From contig OX419759.1 in assembly GCA_948567375.1 (NCBI GenBank), positions 48,078,593 to 48,142,592 on the forward strand: 64,000 bases of DNA, written 5' to 3'. Numbering within the stretch: the first letter of the stretch is position 1; each line of letters starts with the position of its first letter. The notes below the pieces were generated by a model that saw only the letters and a program-made list of their open reading frames with translations, ran no database searches and had not been told where the DNA came from. Made by a program: the position numbers and the translations under genes. Positions 11,924 through 22,399 of this stretch are shown here, one piece after another. The DNA is from Lunularia cruciata. Taxonomy: Eukaryota; Streptophyta; Marchantiopsida; Lunulariales; Lunulariaceae.

Positions 11924-12850
11924 TTGCACATATGGGAGCGGAAAGTTGAGAAAGGACATGAAAATAAGTTACAAAGAGTGGGGTTAATTGATGAGGATGA
12001 CACCATATCAAGGGTGTATATGGAGATAAGGTTAGAGGATTCTCTAGAAGAACTCAAGAGGATGGAGGCTGAGCATGAAGTGGTGGAAATACATTTGAGA
12101 GAGCCCTATTCATCAATAGTCTTTTTTTATTATGAGGCTAAGGTGGAAACCATATACAAGAGAGTGAAGAGGAAGGTCAGGTCTATGGTGAAACCTATTC
12201 CAAGTGACTTTGATCAGCATATCAAATGCTCAAAAGAAAAAGAGCTCAAGGGATCCTATCAGATAGGTCACAAGTTCACCAAATTTATGCTCAAGGACTT
12301 GATAGTTGATTCATCAAATTCTCTTCTACCAATTAAGGAGAAATTATTTTGGGAGATGTTGAGTTGGCACGGGAAAGCTTTCCCTTTTGTGATTTCTAAA
12401 ATTGGGTTTGTGAATCCAAGCATTGTGGCTCTGATGATCATGTTTATGGTTCCACATGCAATTGAGCTCCCGGAATGGGACTTGAGGCCTATTCTAGTAC
12501 CTAGGGCTTACATGACAAAACTTATGGAGCTCTTGAAGAAGAAATTTGATGCAAATATCCTAGAGCCATCATTTGCATCTTATTCTAGTCATTGGTTTAT
12601 AACATATTAGGAGAATGTAGCTTTGAGTTCATTCAAGATATGTAGCCATCAAACCAAGTGAAGATTAGCAATAAGGGAATAGACCCAATTGTTGGGAAAT
12701 TTGCTAAAGCTTTTGCGAGTAGAGTCATATATTCTTTGGGATATATGGACACAAGCAAGCTCTTAGAGCTTGGTGTGATAAGACCATTGGTATCTTGTAG
12801 TTGTTTGAGTTTAGAGTGTGCAATTCAGACTCTTCACTCTATGTTTTGAG
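11924..12850 (+). pseudogene. gypsy reverse transcriptase N-terminal part
   Basis: The longest open piece (11,924-12,610, 228 residues) runs from the protease-RT linker into the RT fingers: MELLKKKFDANILEPSFASY then SSHWFITY, where intact elements read on into the KK(N/S)G..R strand. A stop follows, then 12,658-12,760 (NKGIDPIVGKFAKAFASRVI, YSLGYMD), the conserved strand before the first catalytic Asp. The sequence then leaves the RT family abruptly at about 12,780-12,850, before the YxDD box, and a copia sequence takes over. Confidence 0.7.
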
Positions 12851-13850
12851 TGAAAACAATTGTTATATTGTCATTACAATCTATGTGGATGATTTCATAT
12901 TGAGTGTGAGTTGTGAGAAGCAGATAAGCAGAGCTTGCAAGTTGAGTTCAAAATGAAGGACTTGGGGGAGTTAAGATACTTTCCTATAGTTGAGTTCATC
13001 AAGGATGGTGAAGATATGTGGCTGTTGCAGTGATAACATGCTATAAACATGTCTGAGAAGTATGGTATGATGGCTTGCAAGCCAATTTCTACACCCTTAG
13101 AACAGAATTTGAAGTTGAGTCCTGTTGAGTGGGAGCAGCTTGAAGATCTTGTTATGTATAGATGGATGGTAGGGAGTTTGATCTTCCTCACAATCACTAG
13201 GTTAGACTTCAGCTATGTTGTGGGAATTGTGAGTTTGTTCATGCATACTCCTTGATAATCACATCTTGATGTAGTTTGGAGGATTATGCAGTACATGAAG
13301 TTCAATGTACAGTTTGAACTTCATTATGTGGCCACAAAGAGTGCAGTTTTGTGGGTTTACAGATGCTGATTGGGCAAGGAGTACTTTGGATAGGCAATCC
13401 ACATCTGGCTATGCTTTCAATTTGGGAAGTGCAGCTATTAGCTAGTCCTCAAAGAAACAAGCTATGGTATACTTGTCTTCTTGCAAGGCAGAGTACAAAC
13501 ATGTGACTTACAATAGATGTGATGCAATTTGGCTTCAAAGGTTACTTGCTGACATTTGTTTTATGTGTATGGTGCAATTGTTATTTATGTAGATAACAAG
13601 AGTAATATTAGACTTGCTAGTGATCCCTCGTTTTTGTTGGGACAAAACACATTGAGGTGCAACATTACTATATTAGGGAGAAGGTAATAGCAAGAGAGAT
13701 AGATATTGTATTTGTAGATACAGATGAGTAGGTAGCTGACGTCTTTACAAGGGCTTTGCCTAGAGATATATTTGATGTGTCCTAAGATCAGTTAGATGTA
13801 CATTGCATTGATATGAGTTTGAGGAAGAGGGTTGAGACTCCAAGCTCTCT
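12850..13850 (+). pseudogene. Ty1/copia RT C-terminus and RNase H fragment
   Basis: Plus-strand translation gives IYVDDFILS (the copia YVDD catalytic box) at about 12,880-12,905, then MKDLGELRYF-like sequence, the RT-RNase H connection, DADWARSTLDRQSTSGYAF at about 13,365-13,425, SCKAEYKHVTY and finally HYYIREKVIAREIDIVFV and DVFTRALPRD at about 13,665-13,765. All are in the order of a copia pol C-terminus. Several stops and frameshifts disrupt it. The 5' part of the element is absent. Confidence 0.85.
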
Positions 13851-14750
13851 ATAGGTGTGAACTAGCTCATAGTTGGACCAAACTTGTATAGCATTGCATT
13901 CCCACTTGGTATACTTGTTACAAAGTTAGTTAGGAGGCTGCTGCCTATGTGGTGCACCGGATTCTTGGCCCTACACTCAATTTGTGTAACATATTGTTCT
14001 TTGATCTGCATATATCCTAGGGGTGTTGCCTACCTAATTATTCTCTTGGTTTATCTCTTCTCTCTCCTGTGCGAGTTTGGTGTTTCTTGACAACATGTAC
14101 TACCCTTCCTAGAAGGCATGCCATCTAAGGAGTCTTTTTTGCATCAAATATCTCTGATTTTTATTCCATGTTACTTGTGGCACTTAGGACTCATCAGATC
14201 CATTGTTGGGCTACTCTACACCTTCAAAGTCCAATTTTAAACACTCTCCCTAGGATTCAAACAACTCAAGCTTCTACTTTATTATTTGCACCACTACTCA
14301 TGCAAGGCATTTGGTGCTAGGAGACTAAGTACATATAGATGAATGAAACTAGACTTTCTTTTTGCATAAAAGGTCGCATGGAAAAGTGGAGTCTAAGATT
14401 ATGAAGCCAAAGCCTTAAATAAAATTTTGTACTCCTACTCCACTTTGCTCCTAAGTGTCTCTTATGGCTTAGTGGGTTCATTGCCAAACCTAAATACTCC
14501 ACAACTACTAATGAAGGTCTTAATTCCTATCTTATCCTATTGTAACTGCCTAATTAAGTATTGACAAGTGTAAGGGAAGGTGTAAGCTCTTCACCAAATT
14601 ATACATTTTAATCATAAATTCCCTCCAAGTCACTACGCCAAAGTGGTACTAAGCCTGAAAGGTGTTAGAAACCCAAAGCTCATTTTTCCTAGAAATTCAT
14701 AGAGGGCTGAAGTTCTTTAGCTTCTTTCATATCTTACAAACTTTACAAAG
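13851..14750. other. copia 3' end and unassigned sequence
   Basis: Immediately after the copia RNase H the sequence contains gaggaagagggttgagact (13,820-13,840), a plausible polypurine tract. What follows would then be the 3' LTR, but there is no second LTR copy to confirm its limits. I see no supported gene. Confidence 0.35.
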
Positions 14751-15541
14751 AATTTCTTCTTCTTAAAGGTGGTTGCAATTTTTGCAAATCTTACTTTGTT
14801 CTATGTACAAGTATTGGGGGGAATGGCTGAGTGCAGACTAATCTAGCACTTTGGTTCCTTTTACTACCAAGGGAATCACCTTTGGCTTGGTGCTCTATTG
14901 TGAAGAGCACCCTTTGCCTTTGAGTTACCAAAGAACTTACTTGGTATGCTCCTTGTACTCTGCAAACTTAAGCAGATAGGAATTGTGGACTTTTTTTAAT
15001 CTCCTACCTCAATGTCCCTTGGGTCAGAGAGCTAACTAGTCCATTTGCTCCTCATCATAGACATTCCAATCCAATTTTTGTACTTGCAGCTTTAGTTTGT
15101 GGATCTTTTTTTTTAATTGCTCTTCCTTTGGCTTCTTCTCACAATAGCTCTATAAATTGGTCCCAAAATTCTTCCACTTGCTAGACCTATGCTGCTTTTA
15201 CTTCTCCACTTGTTGGCACTTCACTCAAAAGTCTTCTTGCAAGGTCTGTTGTAGTTGCACCACCAATGTCAAGTCCTTTGCTGAGTTTCCAACTGCAAGG
15301 CCCCCTCCTTTTGACACTTTTGTCATTTGGGTGTTGAAGGTGGCCATATACTTTTGCTCTTGAATCAAATTGTCTTTGGTCAGAATGTCTTCTTTAACTT
15401 TGGAACAAAGTTCTTTCTCTCCAAGTCCTTGGGGATGAGTATGCTTCTTCCCCAAAGGTGGGGATCATGGAGGAGGGATGAGAGGTATGGGTAATGGACT
15501 TGAAGTGCTCTCATGCACCCCTTTGTCCTTTGTGTTGCAGG

Positions 15542-15796
15542 TTATGTTGGATGGGGAGCTGATTGAGCATCCTTATACTGCTCCTCTTCTACCTCTTTTT
15601 TGTCTTCTTCTTCCTCATTGTCATCTGCAGAAGCTACTTCCTCTTCTTTGTTTAAGGTTACTTTGATGACTTCAGAATTCTTCTTGGCTCTCTTCTTAGG
15701 TGGAGTTGCAGTCTTGACCAGGGGAGGAGTACACTTCTTTTTTGTCTTTTGCCCTGCAACTACTAACTCCATGTGAAAAAAATTGCATGTCCTCAT
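15542..15796 (-). pseudogene. acidic/lysine-rich linker of the minus-strand relic
   Basis: 84 open residues containing TPPKKRAKKNSEV, which looks like a bipartite nuclear-localisation-type basic cluster, followed by a stretch of Asp/Glu. No known domain. Its position after the FF...NW segment matches the linker of the R1 ORF. Confidence 0.35.
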
Positions 15797-16828
15797 ATAC
15801 TCTAGATTTACTTCTCAATACTTTTTGATCATCAACCTCAGTTTGGCTTGGGAAGCAAAGTATCCTATGGGAGAGTAATGACTAGGGAACCTTTTTTGCT
15901 TCTGCAAGTTCAGCAAGTTAAGACCCATTTAGCAATGATCACAAAGGGGGCTAAATAAGTGGCTCCACCTTATTCTAAGGAGTCTTGATGAAGAGTTTGG
16001 GCTTGTAGGTAAAGTATATGGGCCCAATTTGTTGATTCTCCCTCAGGAATGTTGTGAAAGAAGACCACCTGCCTGTCTGCTAAGTAAGTTGTTGGTTTGT
16101 GTTGGAACAAAAACATAATTGCTTTTACTATTTACTTTGAGCCAGATCCCTGAAATTGAGAACCTGCCAATCATTGTTTTGGTTGCTTGGTTCTCCAAAA
16201 TTGGCCTTGATCTCCTCTGTCAACTCTGTATTTGAGAACTTGGTATTTATTGTTTTTGCCCCAAATGTGCCTGCATTTGGACTGAGTATGCCCTTCCAAT
16301 GTTCTTTGGTCTAGGTATAGGATTCCCTCTCAAATCCCCACTATTCTTCTTCTTCCTCCCCATTGTCTCATGGATGATATCTTAGTCAATCACATCCCAA
16401 TCCCACACCAAGAAACACCAATGCTTGTTGTATATCACTTCCTTTCCACAATACACCGCACATTGGTTCATTGTAGTGCTCCATTGGACTTTCCCTGATT
16501 GACTTCTGAACAAAGACCATCTTGTCTAAGTGCTAAGGGAACAAAGACAAAATAGGTTAGGTGAATGGTGAAGCTGTGAAGACTAAGACTCAGGTAGGCA
16601 ACTAGTTGCAAGTCAAGACTAAAGGCCCATATTTGTGTTGTGAAAAGTGGAATTGACAATTCAATACTTTGTTTTATAGGCAAAGCCTTTGGTCCTTCAT
16701 CAGCTAGGAAGTGGTTGGGCACTCCTTCTTCTCTTTCTCATCCATTTGGTGTGGGATACCATCCACACATGCAAGACATAATCATCATCAATGGACTTGG
16801 TTACCGAAGTGGGTAATTAGTCAAATAC

Positions 16829-17119
16829 CTACAATTTTCCTCTAAATGTGAACCACCGTTCTTGAAGATGAAAAGGCAGTCCTTGAAGCAGGTGGCGGGC
16901 ACATTCAAATATGCTACAGTCCTCAACATCTGTGGGATCCTGGTCAAAGTGGGATTGGGGCAAAGTTAGCGGCTGACTTTTGGTTTTGACCAGCACTCCC
17001 GGAGTGCCAAAGTTATTCTCCATGGAAACCGTTCCTTTTTTTAACATCTTTTTGTCTTGTGGCTCATACGGCATTCTTCCTTTAGCTTGCATTTTTTCGT
17101 TTTGGCTTAGAAGGCACAA
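16829..17119 (-). pseudogene. unrecognised ORF piece at the start of the minus-strand relic
   Basis: 96 open residues, no membrane segment or recognised motif. It lies upstream of the FF...NW segment on the same strand and may be the N-terminus of the same decayed protein. Low-complexity composition is not evident, so it may once have been coding. Confidence 0.3.
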
Positions 17120-17220
17120 CTCTGAAGAATGTTACATCTAAAAACTTTCCTTGCATAATACTGAAGTAAATTATCATTTCCTCACAATGAAGTTGAAACT
17201 AAGAAAAACGTAACAAATAA

Positions 17221-17366
17221 TGCAAAAATGTGTGCACGACAACAACAGTTATTACTAGGAAATTTCATGAATGACATCGTATCTTCTCCATAATGCAAAA
17301 ATGTGTGCACGACAACAACAGTTATTACTAGGAAATTTCATGAATGACATCGTATCTTCTCCATAG
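17221..17366 (+). repeat. 73-bp perfect tandem duplication
   Basis: The unit beginning tgcaaaaatgtgtgcacgac at 17,221 is repeated at 17,294 with at most one difference at the end. Such identity means a very recent duplication or an assembly artefact at the edge of the low-copy island. Confidence 0.9.
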
Positions 17367-17946
17367 TAAGAAGTTGAGATAATAATTTTTTCTCATAAAT
17401 AGGAAGTTGGGATTCTCGCTTACTTTCTTAAGTTCAAAAGGTTAAAAAATAAACACTCAAAATATGTTCTTTGCTCTTTCAGAATAATATGTTGTGAGGG
17501 TAGATGAATACTATAAATTATTTTCTCCACTGCAGTTCAACCATCCCCATTATAATATAGACATCTTTTAGAAAAGAAACAGATATGTAAGAGTTTATAT
17601 TCTAAACAATTTTAACAACCAAAACGGATAAATAGATAAGAATTGTAGAACTTGTTCTGCTACTTGACTACAACTTCAATTATGGCTATTTTATAGAAGT
17701 AGATAAGAGCTGTAAAACTTGTTACACTACCTGGTTACAAAGTCGCTATTCTGTTCTTAGCCATTTTAACCAGGACTCGCGCAACAAGTCCTCCGTTTAC
17801 TTTTCATCTCGCTTCTTTCTAGGACTAATGAGATTTCCACAATGAAACACTAGATTCAAAGCTCGAAATGTTTCATGCTGCTAGAATCAAGGAATGCAGA
17901 AATTATACTGACACTCCCATTGTAATCCAATTCACAAAAACGAATT

Positions 17947-20089
17947 TCAGACCAGATACGTCTTTTCTGATTGGACATTCCTCCTCTTGAGAAGCGCCTG
18001 CAGCTTGAAAGTTCCATACGCTGACTTTCCGACACGTTCAGCTGTGTTCACCTTGAAGCCGTGCAGGATTGAACGCGATATACGCAGTCCTCTCTTCAAG
18101 CCAGAATCAAGGAATCGGGCAGAACAGCGCAACTCCTTAGTCTGCAGGAAATTCACTCGGGAACTGGCGAATTAAAACCGAGTCCTCACAATCTTTAGAA
18201 GAGCTCAAAAGGATCAAGTGCAACCAGATCTAGTCAGCAGCCACATGCATTTGACTTATTTCTTACTCACATTCTCACTGGGAGTGTCTTCTTGAAATTG
18301 ACCCTGGGAGATGTCGATGATACACATTGGATCCTGTAGCTGTTTCATATTTTGCGGAATTTCAGTCGTATTGGCGCTGAAAAATTCAATGGCGGGACTA
18401 GACATATCCAGTTCCCTATTTATGGTGGAGCCAAAATGTCGGAGAAGAAAGCAAGACTTCTTAGCCTGCATGCAATCACGAAAAGTATTGCAACGCATCA
18501 AAATCAAATTCTCACTCAACTAAGATTGGTATCAGATTTCGAGTCAGCAGCTAGAAGAGCTCAAAACGATCAAGTGGCAACCAGATTTCCAGTCGAGCAG
18601 CCACATGTATTCGACTTATGTCTTACTCACATTCTCACTGGGAGTGTCTTCTTGAAATTGACCCTGGGAGATGTCGATGATACACGTCGGATCCTGTAGC
18701 GGACTCATACTTTGTGCAACTTTAGTCGTACTCGCGCTAAAAAATTCAATGGCGGGACTTGAAATATCCAGTCCTCTGTGTATGGCGGAGTCGAGGAGTC
18801 GGAGAAGAACGCCAGACTTCTTAGCCTGGACACAATAACGAAATATATTGCAACATATCAAAATCAAAATCTCACTCAACTTAGATTGCTATCGGATTTA
18901 TAGTCAGCAGCTAGAGCTCAAAAGGATCAAGTGGAACCAGATTTCCAGTCGAGCAGCCACATGTATTCGAATTATTTCTTACTTACGTTCTCACGGGGAG
19001 AGTCTCCTTGAAATTGCCCCCGGGCGATGTCGATGATACACGTCGGATCCTGTAGCTGATTCATATTTTGTGCAACTTTAGTCGTATTCGCGCTAAAAAA
19101 TTCAATGGCGGGACTTGCCATGTCCAGTCCTCTGTCTATGGTGGAGTCAAAAAGTCGGAGAAGAAAGCCAGACTTCTTAGCCTGGATGCAAGCACGAAAG
19201 CATTGCGCCATATCAAAATCCAAATGTCACTAAATTAATATTGCTGTCGGATTTCGAGTCAGCAGCTACACTGGATTGGATTTACTTACATTGTCGGCGA
19301 GATTCTTCTTCTCAAATTGCCCCTTCGAGATATCCATGATCCACGTTGGATCGTGTAGCTGGTTGAAATTTACATAAACGTCAGCTAGAGATCAAACTTC
19401 TATCGCCATCAGGAAGTTTGACCATAAATGAATCAATTCGAAGTTGAATTCCTATGCCTGATAGGAACAACCTACGAATCGAACCAATGAAACACAAAGA
19501 AGAAAATGACAAGTAGATCTAGTCTTTCTTACAGTGTCACGGTTGATTAGGAGCTGCAAGACCGACTTCTCTCCCATCGGGACAAAGAGAGGAAGTTCTT
19601 TGTCGTCCACATTGAAGAACTTTGTGATACTGCCCGGAAGACGAAATGCAATAGACAATCCCAAGCGTCTGCTTAGGCCATATAATTTACGGAAAGCTCG
19701 GATTCCCTTGTCGAGGTATTTGATAATGATACCAAAACTCTCCGGCTGCTCACGATTCAAAGTTCCCATAAAGTCAGAAAGCCTAGAGAAAATCCTCATA
19801 CTGACCCATTTTCCTTCACTTGATACCAAATGGTTTCGAGTGGTACACAAAATCACGAGACAAAAAGTAAATCGACATGAAAGAATACTATAAAATGGAA
19901 GTTACCTACCAAATCCATGAGCTCGAGGAAGCTTTTCTGAAGTCCTTTGGCCAGGACTTTTCTGGACACCGGTGGAAGAAACCATTTGAGTGTATACAGC
20001 AAATAAGCTGTAATACCCAGGACGAACACCAAATTGAGAAACACGGGTCTGTCCCCAATTGTGTTGGGTGCGTTCAAATCCATCTCCAT
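17947..20089 (-). CDS. seven-exon membrane-anchored protein with tandemly duplicated exons, function unknown
   Basis: I build the gene from splice signals on the minus strand: exons 20,089-19,906, 19,813-19,533, 19,358-19,290, 19,181-18,987, 18,825-18,631, 18,465-18,271 and 18,141-17,947. Lengths sum to 1,314 nt, 437 codons plus stop, and the frame is kept at every junction. Donors are GTAACT, GTAAGA, GTAAGT, GTAAGT, GTGAGT and GTGAGT; all acceptors end in AG. The start is the first of two ATGs (MEMDLNAPN). Residues about 16-36 form one hydrophobic segment (FLNLVFVLGITAYLLYTLKW), so an N-terminal signal anchor is predicted. Exon 2 holds a basic helical region ending VLQLLINRDT. Exons 4-6 are three copies of a 65-residue repeat starting AKKSG and containing SPAIEFFSANTT and DPTCIID. 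I do not recognise the family. Codon use and CpG content differ from the flanking transposons. Confidence 0.7.
18271..19181 (-). repeat. three tandem exon-plus-intron units, about 358 bp each
   Basis: Exons at 19,181-18,987, 18,825-18,631 and 18,465-18,271 are each exactly 195 nt and start GCTAAGAAGTC after a CAG acceptor. Spacing is 356 and 360 bp. The introns are duplicated too: agtcagcagctagaagagct and the following gatcaagtgg...accagat recur at about 18,190, 18,545, 18,905. Exon 3 resembles only the last third of the repeat (DPTWIMDISKGQF), and exon 7, also 195 nt, resembles only its first part. Confidence 0.85.
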
Positions 20090-20129
20090 TTCACTGAATG
20101 AAACTTTGGAACAAAGTTCCACCAATTAC

Positions 20130-20375
20130 GTATCGAAACTGTGGATCACTGTTTGTTGTATTCGATCCTTTTGCCCACTGAATGTAGCGCAATGAGCCCA
20201 ATAGTCGAATTGCAACGCTTGATCAAAGTTCGACTGGGATCTGAATCGAACACCTAAGACTGTATACTTGACTTTTTGTGGATAACTATGCAGGACGACT
20301 CAATGGATTTTTCCAGCTGTAAGCAGGTAGAAAACGAGAGTCGCATTGCAGTTGGAACGCTGAAACAAAGCCTAC
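20130..20375. repeat. dispersed repeat, copy near the gene start
   Basis: Contains caaagttcgactgggatctg, ctaagactgtatacttgac and gtggataactatgcaggacg followed by actcaatgg. The same words occur in permuted order at 23,488-23,660 (gtggataactgtggtggaag, actcaatgcttttgccaac, caaagttctaatgagagctg, ctaagacttctatacaagat). Permutation suggests derivation from a tandem array of a unit of about 150 bp. Confidence 0.55.
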
Positions 20376-20412
20376 AAAAGACAATGAAGAGTTTCGAATC
20401 GCCTTTGTCGAA

Positions 20413-20420
20413 TATATAAT
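20413..20420 (-). promoter_or_regulatory. possible TATA box of the seven-exon gene
   Basis: The minus strand reads attatata here, about 325 bp upstream of the proposed ATG. It is the only TATA-like site I see between the ATG and 20,450. A leader of that length is plausible, but nothing else confirms the start site. Confidence 0.25.
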
Positions 20421-20520
20421 ACGCTTTACCTATCCGTTGTGCTATATTTGATCAAGGATCAGGTTGCTTTACTACCCGTTGTTTTATATTTGTTCTATAT
20501 TTGATCAGGTTGCGCATGAA

Positions 20521-20740
20521 CTTAGCCGCGGATGATAACGTCCACCGCCGGGAAACACCCGGATGTAATATCTTACCGCTCAAGTTTTGGTTCTTCATGT
20601 GGTCTGCTCCAATTTTCACCGCAACCTGAACTTAGCAGCGGATGATCACGTCCACAACCAGAAACACCGGATGCAATATTTCACCACTCAAATTTTGGTT
20701 CTTCATGCTGTCTGCCCCAATTTTAGAAGACCGAGTTCCA
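20521..20740 (+). repeat. 110-bp tandem duplication with CCGCGG-type motif
   Basis: The unit cttagccgcggatgataacg (20,521) recurs as cttagcagcggatgatcacg at 20,631. Each unit continues through ggttcttcatg(t/c)(g/t)gtctgc and ccaatttt. A third copy of the core motif, attagccgcggatgataaca, lies at 23,340 inside a perfect palindrome. Confidence 0.75.
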
Positions 20741-22250
20741 TTAAAATTTTACGAAAGATAGCGTTAATTGCTTGACGTCAAGATTGTGACAAATCAATTC
20801 ATACTCGCTGAATTCGTTCGCCCCAGCACTGTGAAGAGTCATTTGTTTGGTTAGTAGGGGCTAGCAGATGTATGTATGTATGTGATTCCATCAGCAGAGA
20901 TCAAGTTGCGTGGTTTGATTCCATACATAAAAGAAATGTCTCATATCATTCACTCCAAACAACATCTGTCAAGGTCTAACGATGACGGCCGATGTCCTGA
21001 CTAAATGACTCTTATGTATTATCATCTTGAAGTTAACCATGAACGATGTCTCTGCTCTTCAATGCACTTGTCGAAGGTCCCTAAACTACAGCCTCAAATT
21101 CGCTAAGCATCGTGAAGACAGCGATAATAAATACTAATGCGAATACTGATTCGACGGAGTAAGCCAGATCCTGCTTTCCCACTGGAGTCAGCTGTAATCT
21201 AATTTATTCACGTTGAATCAAAAAGGAATGACATAGTTTCGTCAACGTGGCATCAGCTTTTTGACCACTGCAAAGTTCTTGATTCCTTTCTAAACCTTTA
21301 CGTGTACCTGTCCCATCGTCTGCATTATATCTGCTAGTAACTCACAGGCTCTAATAGCTAATATCCTGGTTTGGTACAAAACTTTTTACTATCTATATAC
21401 GATATTTAATTGAACGACATTATATCTCATTTCATGCACTGTAGGGAGTCCAACTCTCAACCAATCAGGCGTGGGCCACTATATTCTCGAGCATTCCTTG
21501 CTTCCACAAGTTCATACGATCACTCTCTGTACTATCTCTTGTGGTTGGCTTTCTTCCGATTCTTATACTGGATTCTGGACCCGCCACCATAATCAACATT
21601 CTAGGGGCTTGTCTATTGTAATCAGTGACGAACTAGTGCCAGCCCTCGAAAGCTATCTGGCAATCCGCATAGAAAATCGTTCCTGTATATTCCAGTCAAC
21701 TGTCAGCAAAGTATTGATATCTACATAGAGAATGAATGTGATCTCGAGTTGCCCACGGTTGAACGTGTCGACTTTCATGAACAGGCTCAGTCCTAGAACC
21801 AATAACGCCGTTGTGGTCGCGAGTAGTTCAACTGGCCGTGTCACATTTTACTTTGCCCTCGTTGTTCTTGCTTCCCTTTCTAAACCACGTCCCCCCTGCA
21901 CCTGGGGCGATTCTAAGAACGCGGTGTCCCAGCTGTTGTTTCCCGTTCAGGTCAAACCAGTTTGATTTGAAATTCCACTAACGTTAGCCTTAATCCGAAG
22001 TTGGTATGTTCGATTTTCGGTCTTCGATATACGACTTACTACCAACCCACTTGCTCACACCTTCGTCAAACGAGTAAACGGTGAAGGAGATTTGGTGAAC
22101 ATGACACAAGATTCTTGTCTATGTTTCCCTGTCGCTCCTGATTTCTCTTCTCTTCTTACCATCGCGCTAGCCACATCCTGACCAACCGTCACCTCTCGTT
22201 CACCTTTCTTCCTTTCCAGCAGGGCCGCTGGACGCCGCAGGTCCCCTGCG
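20741..22250. other. low-copy sequence, no supported gene
   Basis: No exon chain with consistent splice sites is evident. A minus-strand open segment at 21,653-21,844 encodes a hydrophobic stretch (LLATTTALLVLGLSLFMKV), but it lacks an ATG and has a stop just upstream, so it is weak. CpG dinucleotides are visibly more frequent than in the transposon regions. Confidence 0.4.
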
Positions 22251-22259
22251 CTGCAGTTT

Positions 22260-22291
22260 CACGGTAACTACATTTTACAATAGTTACCGTG
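22260..22291. repeat. perfect 11-bp inverted repeat, 10-nt loop
   Basis: Arms CACGGTAACTA and TAGTTACCGTG are exact reverse complements separated by cattttacaa. It lies in a locally GC-rich, CpG-rich patch, 19 bases before a second hairpin. Confidence 0.9.
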
Positions 22292-22309
22292 GACGCGGTC
22301 ACGCGCGTG

Positions 22310-22348
22310 TTGATAGAACCGCGGCTACACTGGCTGCGATTCTATCAA
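22310..22348. repeat. imperfect 15-16-bp hairpin
   Basis: TTGATAGAA and TTCTATCAA are exact 9-bp arms. Inside them, one base further in, CGCGGC and GCTGCG pair with one mismatch around the loop tacactg. Together with the preceding inverted repeat it makes two hairpins within 90 bp. Confidence 0.8.
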
Positions 22349-22399
22349 CTTCTCTCCTTATACTTCTCTCCCGATCCAACTGGTGCGGTCTGTAAGGTG

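Larger units (their letters stand above)
9590..12790 (+). mobile_element. decayed Ty3/gypsy element, gag-protease-RT, plus strand
   Basis: Pieces of a gag-pol polyprotein follow each other in the right order on the plus strand: a gag-like N-terminus near 9,670 (LDQFDGKNISKYLKY), a CCHC knuckle at about 10,385, a retropepsin near 11,390 and the start of RT at 12,400-12,850. Stops and frameshifts are very frequent. RNase H and integrase are missing because a copia fragment replaces them at about 12,790-12,860. I did not find LTRs. Confidence 0.75.
14750..17120 (-). mobile_element. minus-strand relic with R1-like protein plan
   Basis: On the minus strand, in order: an N-terminal piece (17,119-16,829), a segment at about 16,110-15,870 reading DRQVVFFHNIPEGESTNW, an acidic/lysine-rich linker (15,796-15,542, with PPKKRAKKNSEV and a Glu run), then a Lys/Gln-rich coil-like segment (15,455-15,225). 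Domain, acidic linker, then coil is the same plan as the R1 ORF, though sequence identity is low. I could not define its ends or a target duplication, so whether it is a distant R1 or a separate family carrying the same domain is open. Confidence 0.45.

Noticed and set aside
18271-19181. Regularly spaced repeats resembling a CRISPR array
   Set aside because: Repeat units are exons of 195 nt with splice sites, and the spacers are similar introns.
21653-21844. Minus-strand hydrophobic ORF that looks like a signal anchor
   Set aside because: It has no ATG start, there is a stop immediately upstream in frame, and no splice chain connects it to another exon.
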